The notes under the pieces are model-generated. The model was not told where the DNA came from. It did not search any database and saw only the letters and a program-made list of their open reading frames with translations. 64,000 nucleotides of DNA from Sphingomonas sp. PP-F2F-G114-C0414 (lineage in GTDB: Bacteria > Pseudomonadota > Alphaproteobacteria > Sphingomonadales > Sphingomonadaceae), in the NCBI RefSeq assembly GCF_003688595.1, contig NZ_RCWT01000012.1, forward strand, positions 124,001 through 188,000, read 5' to 3'. The position numbers and the translations under genes were made by a program. Within the stretch, counting starts at the first letter, position 1, and every line of letters begins with the position of its first letter. Shown here piece by piece: positions 25,803 to 34,735 of the stretch.

Positions 25803-27716
25803 TCAACGCGTGAGCGCAGCCGTGCCCCAGTCGACCGAGATCTGCGCGCCACCGGCACCCGGACTGCGCGCGACCAGTTCGATGATCTTCACCCCCGCGA
25901 CGTTTGCCGACAGCTCCTGCGTCGCCTCGCCGCCCCGCGCCGCCCGCGACTGCGCCAACAGCCGCCCATCGCCGTACACCAGGAAGGTCACCGCCCGCGC
26001 ACGGTCGGTCGTCGAATCGTCGATCCCTACACGCGTCCGCAGCGTGCGATAGCCGGTGTTGCGTACCTCCAGCCGCGAATTGGCGAGCACGCCGAGACTG
26101 TGCGGCAGCGCCTCCCCCGCCACCCCCAGCGGCTGGTCGTAGGGCGTGCGATCGACGCGCGCCCCGCCCCAGCCACCGTAGCGCGGAAAATCCCCCGCTC
26201 CTCGCGTGCCCTGCCACGCCAGCGGCGCACGGTGCACCAGCGGATCGGGTTGTGGCGTTTCCACCCCGTCGACCGCCGGGTTGACGCTGCCCGGTTGCTC
26301 GGACAGGAACACGCCGTCGCGCAACTGCCGATCGCCCTTCGCGGTGAAGATCAGCGTTTCGCGCGGGGCCAGCTTCAGGCTCTGCTGCTTGCGGAATTTG
26401 CTGTGCGCGCCGGTCCACAGATCGGTCAGTTCGACATCGGCGGTATCGCGATAGGCAAGATGATCGGCGGTCAGGACAACGTCCGCCGCGCCGCTGCCGC
26501 GATTGAACACCGCCACCGCCTTGTCGCCGTTGGCCAGCGTCTTGACGAAGATCTGCACCTCGTCGGTATCGAACGCCAGCGTCGCCTGATTGCCCGCGCG
26601 ATCCTGATTGACCGCGATGATCCGCGCGTTGCCGATCAGGTCGAGCAACGCCGGCGACGCCTTACGCAAATCGTAACCGATGAACAGCGGCGCGTTCTCG
26701 ATCGCCCACAGCGCGAAATGCGATTTCGCTTCGGTCATGTGCCGTTCGTCGAAATCGCCGCTGCCCACGAACAGCATGTCGGGGTCGTTCCACGATCCGG
26801 GATGCGCATACAGCGCGCGCCGCGACACGGTGTCGAGATTGTGCAGCATCCGCCCCCAATGCGGCGAGATGTCCTCGCTGGTCCGCGATATGCCGCCGAT
26901 GTTCTTGCCCCAGGCGCGGACATCGGCCGATCCCCACAGGCACAGCGAGAACAGATAGTCGTTCGCGTCGTTATACTTCGCCAGCGCGTCGGCGACTTGG
27001 GTGTACAACCCGCGCACCGCGGGGATGTCGGTGCGCGCCAGCGAGTCCGCGTCGATCAGCGGCACGAACGCGCGGTACTTGCCGGCTTTGACCGCGGGGT
27101 TGCTCGCCGGCAAACCGCGGATGCCGCACGCATCGACCTTGATGAAGTCGAACCCCCAGTCCTTGAAATACAGCCGGATATCCTGGTCGACATGGCCGTA
27201 CAGCCCGATCTCGCGTTCCATCACGCTGCCTTCGGGCTGGTTGGGCATCGTCGAGGTGAAGACCTGACCACAGGAATTGCGCCCGATGTCGCTATATATC
27301 CCCGCCTTGAACCCCATCGCGTGCAACTTGTCGGTGAAGGGCCGGAAACTCGGGTCCTTGCCCGCGATCACCGAGGACGGGAAATTCGCCGATCGGATCA
27401 TCATCCGGCTATCCGACAGACGCCGCTTCAACCACCAGCCATCGTCGATATTGATATAGCGATAGCCCTTGGCCGCCAGTCCCGTGTCCGCGATCACCCG
27501 CGCCGATGCGAGGATCTTGTCCTCGGTGATGTCGGTCGCGAACGCGTTCCACGAACTCCAGCCCATCGGCGGCAGCGCGGCATCGCCGCGCTGGTTCGCA
27601 CTCCAGCGGCCGGTCGGCGTCAGCGGATCGGCCTGCGCCGCCGCAACCTGCACCCCAGTGGTCGACAGCAAAACCGTCAGAGCAGCCGTTATCCCGTGTC
27701 GGCGAGTAGTGCGCAT
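25803..27716 (-). CDS. Secreted GH27 alpha-galactosidase / beta-L-arabinopyranosidase-like with NPCBM domain
   Basis: A 637-residue protein with a Sec signal (residues 1-27, ending VAAAQA). The GH27 barrel includes PPMGWSSWNAFATDITED, YINIDDGWW, the nucleophile Asp195 in FDFIKVDACG, and SWNDPDMLFVG, which holds the acid/base. Residues about 390-480 form the C-terminal beta domain. The last ~150 residues (GGARVDRTPYDQPLGVAG onward, with LRTRVGIDD) look like an NPCBM carbohydrate-binding module. The family removes terminal alpha-galactose or beta-L-arabinopyranose; xylan context permits either. The ATG follows GAGGAT; an upstream in-frame ATG is rejected because it lies before the signal peptide. 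Confidence 0.88.
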   Translation of the reverse strand: MRTTRRHGITAALTVLLSTTGVQVAAAQADPLTPTGRWSANQRGDAALPPMGWSSWNAFATDITEDKILASARVIADTGLAAKGYRYINIDDGWWLKRRLSDSRMMIRSANFPSSVIAGKDPSFRPFTDKLHAMGFKAGIYSDIGRNSCGQVFTSTMPNQPEGSVMEREIGLYGHVDQDIRLYFKDWGFDFIKVDACGIRGLPASNPAVKAGKYRAFVPLIDADSLARTDIPAVRGLYTQVADALAKYNDANDYLFSLCLWGSADVRAWGKNIGGISRTSEDISPHWGRMLHNLDTVSRRALYAHPGSWNDPDMLFVGSGDFDERHMTEAKSHFALWAIENAPLFIGYDLRKASPALLDLIGNARIIAVNQDRAGNQATLAFDTDEVQIFVKTLANGDKAVAVFNRGSGAADVVLTADHLAYRDTADVELTDLWTGAHSKFRKQQSLKLAPRETLIFTAKGDRQLRDGVFLSEQPGSVNPAVDGVETPQPDPLVHRAPLAWQGTRGAGDFPRYGGWGGARVDRTPYDQPLGVAGEALPHSLGVLANSRLEVRNTGYRTLRTRVGIDDSTTDRARAVTFLVYGDGRLLAQSRAARGGEATQELSANVAGVKIIELVARSPGAGGAQISVDWGTAALTR

Positions 27717-27956
27717 TGTCTGATCCTCGTCCGTGCCGATCGTCACGCATGACCCTGCAAGTCAGCGCGCGTATCCTCTGATTATGCGGGATCTTGTCAG
27801 GCTAGATGCAAGCCCTGTCAACGCGGCAGGATAGTATTCTATATTCCGCGTCACAGTAAAAATACTACCGAGCTAAGTCGAACCAACGAAATGTCGTAGC
27901 CATTGCGCCCCCTCCCGGCTTAAGGTCACTCCTACAAAATAAAGGAGGATGCTGGG

Positions 27957-30662
27957 GTGTTAAACTCGCGAAACACAGCGAAGGGCAAGTCGATGTTCGG
28001 CGCAATGCGCGCACTCATGCTGACCGGAGCTGCGCTCGCCGCCCTGCCCCTTCAGGCGCAGATGTCGCCAGCACCGCAGACCGATGCAGCGCGTACCCAG
28101 GCCGACGCGCTCGCCACGGCGATCGTCGCGCGGATGACCGTCGACGAGAAGCTCCCGCAATTGCTTAACGTCGCGCCGGCAATCCCGCGGCTCGGCATTC
28201 CCGCCTACAACTGGTGGACCGAATCGCTTCACGGCGCGCTCGGCCCGGTGCCGACCACCAACTTCCCCGAACCGATCGGCCTCGCCGCCAGCTTCGATGC
28301 GCCGCTCGTCCACGATGTCGCCGGTGCGATCAGCACGGAGGTCCGCGCGCTGCACACGTTGGGCCGCCAGACCGGACGGCTCGGGCGGATCGGCACCGGG
28401 CTCGATACCTGGTCGCCCAACGTCAACATCTTCCGCGATCCGCGCTGGGGTCGCGGGCAGGAGACCTATGGCGAGGATCCGTTCCTCGCCGCCCATATGG
28501 GGGTCGCCTTCGTCACCGGGATGCAAGGGCCCAATCCGTCGCTGCCCGACGTGATCGCCACGCCCAAGCATTTCGCGGTGCACAGCGGGCCTGAATCGAC
28601 GCGGCACAAGGCCAACGTGTTCGTCTCGCCGCACGATCTGGAGGACACCTATCTCCCCGCCTTCCGCGCGGCGATCGTCGAGGGCGGTGCCGGCTCGATC
28701 ATGTGCGCGTATAACCGCATCGACGGGCAGCCAGCGTGCGCGAGCGACCTGCTGCTCAAGGATCATCTGCGCCAGGCTTGGGGCTTTACCGGCTTCGTCG
28801 TGTCCGACTGCGATGCGGTGAAGGATATCGCCGACAACCACCACTACGCCCCCGATCAGGCGAGCGCCGTCGCTACCGCCCTGAAAACCGGCGTCGACAA
28901 TGAATGTAACACCGCGACGCTCGGCGATCAGGCGGGGCTCGGCGAACGCTTCCGCGAGGCGCTCGACCGCGATCTGATCTCGGTCGGCGACATCGATCGG
29001 TCGCTGGTCCGGCTCTTCTCCGCGCGCATCCGCAACGGCGACCTGCCGGGGATACAGACCGGGCGCGATCGTGTCGTACCGGTCGCGCAGATCGGCACGC
29101 CCGCGCACGACGCGCTGGCGTTGAAGGCGTCCGAGGAAAGCCTCGTCCTGCTCAAGAACGCCGGCATCCTGCCGCTCAAGCCGGGCACGAAACTTGCGGT
29201 CATCGGCCCGCTCGGCGACGCGACGCGGGTGCTGCGCGGCAATTACTCGTCACCGTTGTCCGCGCCGCCGGTGTCGGTCCTCGACGGCTTACGGTCGGTG
29301 ATGCCGGCGGGCGACGTCACGCTGGTGCCGTTCTCCCCCTCGGTCACCGACGGCGACCGCGTACCGACGTCGGCGCTGCGCACGCCCGACGGCAAACCGG
29401 GCGTCCTCGTGCGCTACTACAACCCGACCAAAAAGCTGCCAGCGCTGTTCGATCCCGCGACGATGAAGCAGCAGCTCGACGCGATCCGCTATCAGGACAC
29501 GCCCGTCGCCGAACGCGTCGAGCGCGACGTCGGCGACTATAATCTCTCGCTCGCCAAGGTCGACACGCACCACCGCACGGTGTGGGCGGGATCGCTGACT
29601 CCCCCCGAAAGCGGCACCTACCGGGTCGGCCTCTCGGGCAAAGGCGGCGTGCTCGAATTCGCCGGCGCGGTCGCGTCCGATCGCAAGGGGTCGCAGTGGA
29701 ACGACCTGCCGACCTTCACCACGCTCGACCTCGTCAAGGGCCGCCGCTATCCGTTCCGCGTCACGTCGAACGACGGTGCAGACCTCGTGTGGAAGCGGAT
29801 CTCGGCCTCCCCCGATGCCGACCTGACTCGCGCAGCCGCTACCGCCGATGTGCTGGTCGCGGTCGTTGGCCTAACCTCCGACCTGGAGGCAGAGGAGACC
29901 GGCGTCACGGTGCCGGGCTTCGAAGGCGGCGACAAGACCACGCTCGACCTACCTGCGGACCAGGTGGCGATGCTCGCCAAGGCCAAGGCGACCGGCAAGC
30001 CGGTGATCGTCGTCGCGATGAACGGCAGCCCGATCAACCTCGCCTGGGCGAAGGATAACGCCGCCGCGGTCGTCGAGGCGTGGTATCCGGGACAGTCCGG
30101 GGGCCGCGCGATCGCCAACGTCCTGAGCGGCCGGACCAACCCCGCAGGCCGCCTGCCGCTCACCTTCTATCGCAGCGTCGCCGACCTGCCGCCCTTCAGC
30201 GACTATGCGATGAAAGGTCGGACTTACCGCTATTTCGAGGGCAAGCCGGTCTACGCCTTCGGCCACGGCCTGAGCTACACCAGCTTCGCCTACACGCCAT
30301 TAAAGGTGACACCCGCCGCCACCGGCCCCGAAACGGGACTGCGGGTCACCACCGAAGTCCGCAACACCGGCGCACGGGCCGGCGACGAAGTGGTTCAGCT
30401 GTATCTCAATTTCCCGGACCACCCGGGCACGCCGCGCGTGGCGTTGCGCGGATACAAGCGCATTGCACTGAAACCGGGCGAACGCAGCAGTGTCAGCTTC
30501 GACCTGTCGCCGCGCGATCTCAGCAGCGTATCGACCGACGGCACGCGCCGGGTAATCGCCGGTAAATACCGCGTGACGGTCGGCAGCGGCCAACCCGGCA
30601 CCGGCGTCCCCGGCCAGTCGGCGGCGTTCACCACCACGCGCGCGTTGCCGCTACCGCTCTGA
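27957..30662 (+). CDS. Secreted GH3 beta-xylosidase-type enzyme with PA14 and fibronectin-III-like domains
   Basis: A 901-residue GH3 enzyme. A signal peptide (ending about residue 35, LPLQAQ) precedes the barrel with YNWWTESLHG, VNIFRDPRWGRGQETYGEDP and KHFAVHSGPES. The nucleophile is Asp284 in VVSDCDAV. The alpha/beta sandwich domain is interrupted by a PA14-like insertion (about 480-620). A fibronectin-III-like domain ends the protein (GDEVVQLYLNF). The NWWTESLHG form is typical of beta-xylosidases acting on xylo-oligosaccharides. The proposed GTG start has a perfect AAAGGAGG eight bases upstream; an ATG 12 codons later is possible. Confidence 0.9.
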   Translation: MLNSRNTAKGKSMFGAMRALMLTGAALAALPLQAQMSPAPQTDAARTQADALATAIVARMTVDEKLPQLLNVAPAIPRLGIPAYNWWTESLHGALGPVPTTNFPEPIGLAASFDAPLVHDVAGAISTEVRALHTLGRQTGRLGRIGTGLDTWSPNVNIFRDPRWGRGQETYGEDPFLAAHMGVAFVTGMQGPNPSLPDVIATPKHFAVHSGPESTRHKANVFVSPHDLEDTYLPAFRAAIVEGGAGSIMCAYNRIDGQPACASDLLLKDHLRQAWGFTGFVVSDCDAVKDIADNHHYAPDQASAVATALKTGVDNECNTATLGDQAGLGERFREALDRDLISVGDIDRSLVRLFSARIRNGDLPGIQTGRDRVVPVAQIGTPAHDALALKASEESLVLLKNAGILPLKPGTKLAVIGPLGDATRVLRGNYSSPLSAPPVSVLDGLRSVMPAGDVTLVPFSPSVTDGDRVPTSALRTPDGKPGVLVRYYNPTKKLPALFDPATMKQQLDAIRYQDTPVAERVERDVGDYNLSLAKVDTHHRTVWAGSLTPPESGTYRVGLSGKGGVLEFAGAVASDRKGSQWNDLPTFTTLDLVKGRRYPFRVTSNDGADLVWKRISASPDADLTRAAATADVLVAVVGLTSDLEAEETGVTVPGFEGGDKTTLDLPADQVAMLAKAKATGKPVIVVAMNGSPINLAWAKDNAAAVVEAWYPGQSGGRAIANVLSGRTNPAGRLPLTFYRSVADLPPFSDYAMKGRTYRYFEGKPVYAFGHGLSYTSFAYTPLKVTPAATGPETGLRVTTEVRNTGARAGDEVVQLYLNFPDHPGTPRVALRGYKRIALKPGERSSVSFDLSPRDLSSVSTDGTRRVIAGKYRVTVGSGQPGTGVPGQSAAFTTTRALPLPL

Positions 30663-30670
30663 ATACGAAA

Positions 30671-30702
30671 GCCCTACCGCTCCCGACCGGGAGCGGTAGG
30701 GC
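30671..30702. terminator. Bidirectional terminator between convergent GH3 and GH51
   Basis: GCCCTACCGCTCCC and GGGAGCGGTAGGGC form a perfect 14-bp stem with a four-base loop. It lies nine bases after the GH3 stop and seven before the GH51 stop, with AAA on its left flank (a short U-tract for leftward transcripts). Confidence 0.9.
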
Positions 30703-30708
30703 GCCGTC

Positions 30709-32292
30709 TTATTGCAGGTCGAGCACGACCACCGACATCGGCGGCAACGTCGCCGACACCGTCCCACCCGCCGCCTGCGCGCCGTTGAACGCGACCGGTC
30801 GTACCGTATCGGGCTGCTCGAAGCTGTTATGCGCGTCCATCGTCGTGCCCGTGACGATCCGCCCGGTCACGCCGCTCGCCTGAACGCCCGCGAGCGTCAT
30901 CGCCACCGGGATCGCACGATGCGGATCGAGGTTGACGAGCGCGACATGTACCTTGCCCGCGACATCGCGCACCGCCGAGACGCTGACCGCCGGCACCGCC
31001 ACTTCGGACTCGTGATACCAGGGCGATTTCAGATCGACCGGCAGCGTCGTCGCATCCTGCCAGGGCTTGTACAGGTCGAACACCCAATAGGTCGGCGTCT
31101 TCACCATCTTCGCGCCGTCGGTCAGCAGCATCGCCTGCAACACGTTCACCATCTGCGCGATCGCTGCCATCTTCACCCGATCGGCGTGATGCGCGAAGAT
31201 GTTGAGGTTGAGCCCGGCGACCACCGCATCGCGGACGCTGTTCTGCTGCACCAGGAAGCCGGGGTTGCTGCCCGGCGTCGGATCATACCACGTGCCCCAT
31301 TCGTCGACGACCAGCCACTTGGTCTTGCCCGGATCATATTTGTCCATGATCGCCGAATGCTTGGTGACGAACTCGTCCATCTGCAGCGTATGCTGCATCG
31401 TCAGCGCCCATTCATGCTCCGAGAAGCCAAGCGCCGGGCCCTTGTCGGTCCAGACCTTGTCGCGCGGCCGCGTGTAGTAATGCAGCGACAGGCCGTCGAT
31501 GTTCTTGCCCGCGATCCGCATCATCGTGTCGGTCCAGTCGTAATCCCCCTCGCTGGGGCCGCTGGCGATCCGGAGCATCTTGCCGTTCCCCGACTTGGCG
31601 AACACGCCGTAGCGGTTGGTCAGGTCGGCGGCATATTCCGCGCGCATGTTGCCGCCGCAGCCCCAGAGCTCGTTGCCGATGCCGACATACGGCACCTTGT
31701 ACGGTGCGGGGTGGCCGTTCGCCGCGCGCTCCTTGGCGAGCGTCGAGCCATTCGGCGAGGTCATGTATTCGAGCCACTGCGCGGTTTCGCTCGGCGGCGC
31801 GCTGCCGACGTTGGCGGAGATATACGCTTCGGCGCCCAAGCGTTCGGCGAACCCCATGAATTCGTTGGTCCCGAACGCGTTGTCCTCGTTCACGCCGCCC
31901 CAGTTGGTGTTGATCTTGATCGGCCGCTTGCCGCGCGTGCCGATGCCGTCGCGCCAGTGATATTCGTCGGCGAAGCACCCGCCCGGCCAGCGCACCATCG
32001 GCACCTTGACCGCCTTCAGCGCCTCCAGCACGTCGCGACGATAACCGTGGTCGTTGGGGATCGACGACTTCTCGCCGACCCAGATCCCGCCATAGATGCC
32101 GTGGCCGAGATGCTCGGCGAACTGTCCGAATACCTGTCGGTTCATCACCGGGCCGGGCCGGCTCGCATCGATACCGACCGTCGCCGTGGCGCTAGCCGGA
32201 GCGGCCGCGGGCGCATCCTGCGCGGAGGCGGACATCGCCGTGGTCGTCATCAGAGTCATTGCCAGCGCGACGTTGCGATACAGTTGGCGCAT
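30709..32292 (-). CDS. Secreted GH51 alpha-L-arabinofuranosidase
   Basis: A 527-residue enzyme with a Sec signal (residues 1-24, AMSASA). Family GH51 motifs are FGQFAEHLGHGIYGGIWVG, MVRWPGGCFADEYHWRDGIG, acid/base Glu208 in VGIGNELWGCGG and nucleophile Glu331 in WLVVDEWGTW. It removes arabinofuranosyl side groups from arabinoxylan or arabinan. Many bacterial GH51 enzymes are cytoplasmic, so the clear signal peptide places this one outside the inner membrane, in line with extracytoplasmic debranching here. GGGAGGA precedes the ATG. Confidence 0.93.
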   Translation of the reverse strand: MRQLYRNVALAMTLMTTTAMSASAQDAPAAAPASATATVGIDASRPGPVMNRQVFGQFAEHLGHGIYGGIWVGEKSSIPNDHGYRRDVLEALKAVKVPMVRWPGGCFADEYHWRDGIGTRGKRPIKINTNWGGVNEDNAFGTNEFMGFAERLGAEAYISANVGSAPPSETAQWLEYMTSPNGSTLAKERAANGHPAPYKVPYVGIGNELWGCGGNMRAEYAADLTNRYGVFAKSGNGKMLRIASGPSEGDYDWTDTMMRIAGKNIDGLSLHYYTRPRDKVWTDKGPALGFSEHEWALTMQHTLQMDEFVTKHSAIMDKYDPGKTKWLVVDEWGTWYDPTPGSNPGFLVQQNSVRDAVVAGLNLNIFAHHADRVKMAAIAQMVNVLQAMLLTDGAKMVKTPTYWVFDLYKPWQDATTLPVDLKSPWYHESEVAVPAVSVSAVRDVAGKVHVALVNLDPHRAIPVAMTLAGVQASGVTGRIVTGTTMDAHNSFEQPDTVRPVAFNGAQAAGGTVSATLPPMSVVVLDLQ

Positions 32293-32629
32293 TTCGATCC
32301 TCCCGTTTTTATCTGCCGCAACCGATATTGGGCCCTCGAAGCGCGGTCAATATGTAAGACTAATTGCGTGACAGGATCTCACGGCAAGACCGCCTTCGCC
32401 TGCAACGAGGGCCGAACAAGCCAACCTGCCACTGGTTGATCTTGTCCGAGCAGACCGTCGTGCCGAGGACAGACGACCGATCCAATCGCGATCGAATTCA
32501 TATTGCTACGGTCCCTGTTCCGCGTCAGCTTCCCCCCAACAGGGCGAAAGCCCGACCTCGCCGTGTTCGCCCATTCGATCCCCGCCCCGATACCTCTGGA
32601 CTCGGTCGGCAATTTCCACAGGAGCCTCG
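32293..32629. other. Divergent intergenic region of about 340 bases
   Basis: The gap between the divergent GH51 and M13 genes holds a GH51 promoter candidate (listed separately) and an AGGAG site for the peptidase. The centre of the gap holds no supported gene; the copy of the 14-bp operator found at other xylan promoters is absent here. Confidence 0.6.
32322..32350 (-). promoter_or_regulatory. Possible GH51 promoter
   Basis: On the minus strand TTGACC, a 17-base spacer and TATCGG lie about 30 bases before the GH51 ATG. The region just upstream is AT-rich (ATTAGTCTTACATA). Confidence 0.5.
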
Positions 32630-34687
32630 ATGCTGTTCAACCATGTTTCGCGTCTGTCGCTGAGCGTCGCTGTACTGGCGCTGTCCTCACCCGCGCTCGC
32701 GCAGACGGCGCCCGCAACCGCCGCCGCGACCGGCACGCGCTACGGAACCTTCGGAATCGATCTCACCGCCGCCGACAAATCGGTGAAACCCGGCGACGAT
32801 TTCTGGACCTACGCGAACGGCAACTGGAACAAGCGTACCGAGATCGCCGCGGACCGGACCTCGGCCGGCGGCAGCGTCGTCCTGGCCGATCAGGCCGAGC
32901 AACAGGTTCGCACCATCCTCGACGACGCCGCGCGCGATCCTGCGGCGGTCGGGCCGGGCGCGAAACAGTTCGGTGATCTCTACGCCAGCTTCATGGACGA
33001 GGCGGCGATCGAACGCGCCGGCACGACACCCCTGAAGCCCTATTTCGCGAAGATCGATGCGGCCGGCGACAAGCAGAAACTGCAGACGCTGTTCTCGACG
33101 GTCGGCTATGCCTCGCCGGTCGAGATCGGCCAGTTGCCCGATCCTGCCGATCCGACGCGTTACGCGGTCGCCGCCGGACAGGGTTCGCTCGGGATGGGCG
33201 GACGCGATTACTATCTCGAACAGGGTGCCAAGTACGACACCTTCCGCACCGCCTACCGCGCCTATGTCGAGAAGATCCTGACGCTGTCGGGGATTGCCGA
33301 CGCGTCGGCCAAGGCGGACCGGATCGTCGCGCTCGAAACCGCGATGGCGAAGGTGCAGTGGTCCCCCGTCCAATCGCGCGACCTGAAGGCGATGCTGAAG
33401 CCGATGGACGCTGCCGGTCGCAAGGCGCTGGCGCCCGGTTTCGATTGGCCGCTGCTGCTGACGACCGCCGGCTATGGCAATTTCCCGATCGTCTACATGA
33501 CGAACTCAACCGCGCTGACCGAGCTGGCCAAGCTGTTCGCCGCAACGCCGGTCTCGACCTGGCAGGATTGGATGAAGTTCCGCCTCGCGTCCGCGAGCGC
33601 ACCTGTCCTCCCCAGGGCGTTCGATCAGGCGACGTTCGACTTCTACGGCAAGACGATGGCCGACCAGCCGCAGCAGCGCGCCCGCTGGAAACGCGGCATC
33701 GCCGTCGTCAACGGTACGATGGGCGAGGCCGTCGGCGAAGTCTACGTCAAGCGCCACTACCCGCCGCAGAGCGAAGCCAAGATGGGCGAACTGATCGCCA
33801 ACCTGCGCGCCGCCTACAAGGAGCGGATCGGGGCCAACACCTGGATGGACGCGCCGACCAAGACGCAGGCGCTCGCCAAGCTCGCAGCCTTCGATCCGCG
33901 GATTGGCCACCCAAACAAGTATATCGACTATAGCGCGCTCAATATCGTCCGCGGCGATCCGCTCGGCAATTCGATGCGATCGGGCGAGTTCGACCACCAA
34001 CTCGACCTGTCGCGCCTCGGCAAGCCTGTCGATCGCAGCCTGTGGGGCATGACGCCGCAGACCGTGAACGCCTATTACGACCCGCTCAACAACCAGATCA
34101 CTTTCCCCGCGGCGATCCTGCAACCGCCCTATTTCGATCCCAACGCGGATGCAGCGGTCAATTACGGCGCGATCGGCGCGATCATCGGCCACGAGATGGG
34201 CCACGGCTTCGACGATCAGGGCAGCCAGTTCAGCGCATCGGGCAAGTTCGAGAATTGGTGGACGCCCGAAGCGCGCGCCGCCTTCACGAAGCATACCGCC
34301 GCGCTGTCGAAGCAGTACGACGCGTATGAGCCGATTCCCGGCGTGCACGTGAAGGGCGCGCTAACGCTCGGCGAGAATATCGGCGATCTCGGCGGCGTCG
34401 AAACCGCCTATGCGGCGTATCGGAAATACCAGTCGGTGCACGGCAAGGCACCGGTGATCGGCGGTCTCACCGGCGACCAGCGGTTCTTCCTGGCCTATGC
34501 GCAGGCATGGCAGGCGAAGCTCCGCGAAGGCGCGGCGCGCGCGCGTCTGCTGACCGATCCGCACTCACCGCCCTTCTACCGGGTCAACGGCATCGTCCGG
34601 AATGTCGACGCCTGGTATACTGCGTTCAACGTCAAGCCCGGCGATGCGCTCTACCTGATGCCGGCGCAGCGCGTTCACATCTGGTAA
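32630..34687 (+). CDS. M13-family (neprilysin/PepO-like) zinc endopeptidase, secreted
   Basis: A 685-residue metallopeptidase with a Sec signal (residues 1-24, SSPALA). The zinc site is in IIGHEMGHGFDDQG (HEMGH at about 521-525), followed by GENIGDLGG, which supplies the third ligand. The NAYYDP motif and C-terminal W (HIW) also fit M13. PepO-like enzymes cut oligopeptides in the periplasm. It has its own AGGAG site and is the only non-carbohydrate gene within the xylan locus. Its role there is unclear. Confidence 0.93.
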   Translation: MLFNHVSRLSLSVAVLALSSPALAQTAPATAAATGTRYGTFGIDLTAADKSVKPGDDFWTYANGNWNKRTEIAADRTSAGGSVVLADQAEQQVRTILDDAARDPAAVGPGAKQFGDLYASFMDEAAIERAGTTPLKPYFAKIDAAGDKQKLQTLFSTVGYASPVEIGQLPDPADPTRYAVAAGQGSLGMGGRDYYLEQGAKYDTFRTAYRAYVEKILTLSGIADASAKADRIVALETAMAKVQWSPVQSRDLKAMLKPMDAAGRKALAPGFDWPLLLTTAGYGNFPIVYMTNSTALTELAKLFAATPVSTWQDWMKFRLASASAPVLPRAFDQATFDFYGKTMADQPQQRARWKRGIAVVNGTMGEAVGEVYVKRHYPPQSEAKMGELIANLRAAYKERIGANTWMDAPTKTQALAKLAAFDPRIGHPNKYIDYSALNIVRGDPLGNSMRSGEFDHQLDLSRLGKPVDRSLWGMTPQTVNAYYDPLNNQITFPAAILQPPYFDPNADAAVNYGAIGAIIGHEMGHGFDDQGSQFSASGKFENWWTPEARAAFTKHTAALSKQYDAYEPIPGVHVKGALTLGENIGDLGGVETAYAAYRKYQSVHGKAPVIGGLTGDQRFFLAYAQAWQAKLREGAARARLLTDPHSPPFYRVNGIVRNVDAWYTAFNVKPGDALYLMPAQRVHIW

Positions 34688-34692
34688 TCTGC

Positions 34693-34723
34693 CGAGGGTG
34701 CGCGGCCTGCCCGCGCACCCTCG
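34693..34723. terminator. Bidirectional terminator between M13 peptidase and GH3
   Basis: CGAGGGTGCGCGG pairs with CCGCGCACCCTCG across a five-base loop, a perfect stem between two convergent genes, with CTTGT on the right flank. It is close to both stop codons. Confidence 0.85.
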
Positions 34724-34735
34724 CTTGTCGATGGG

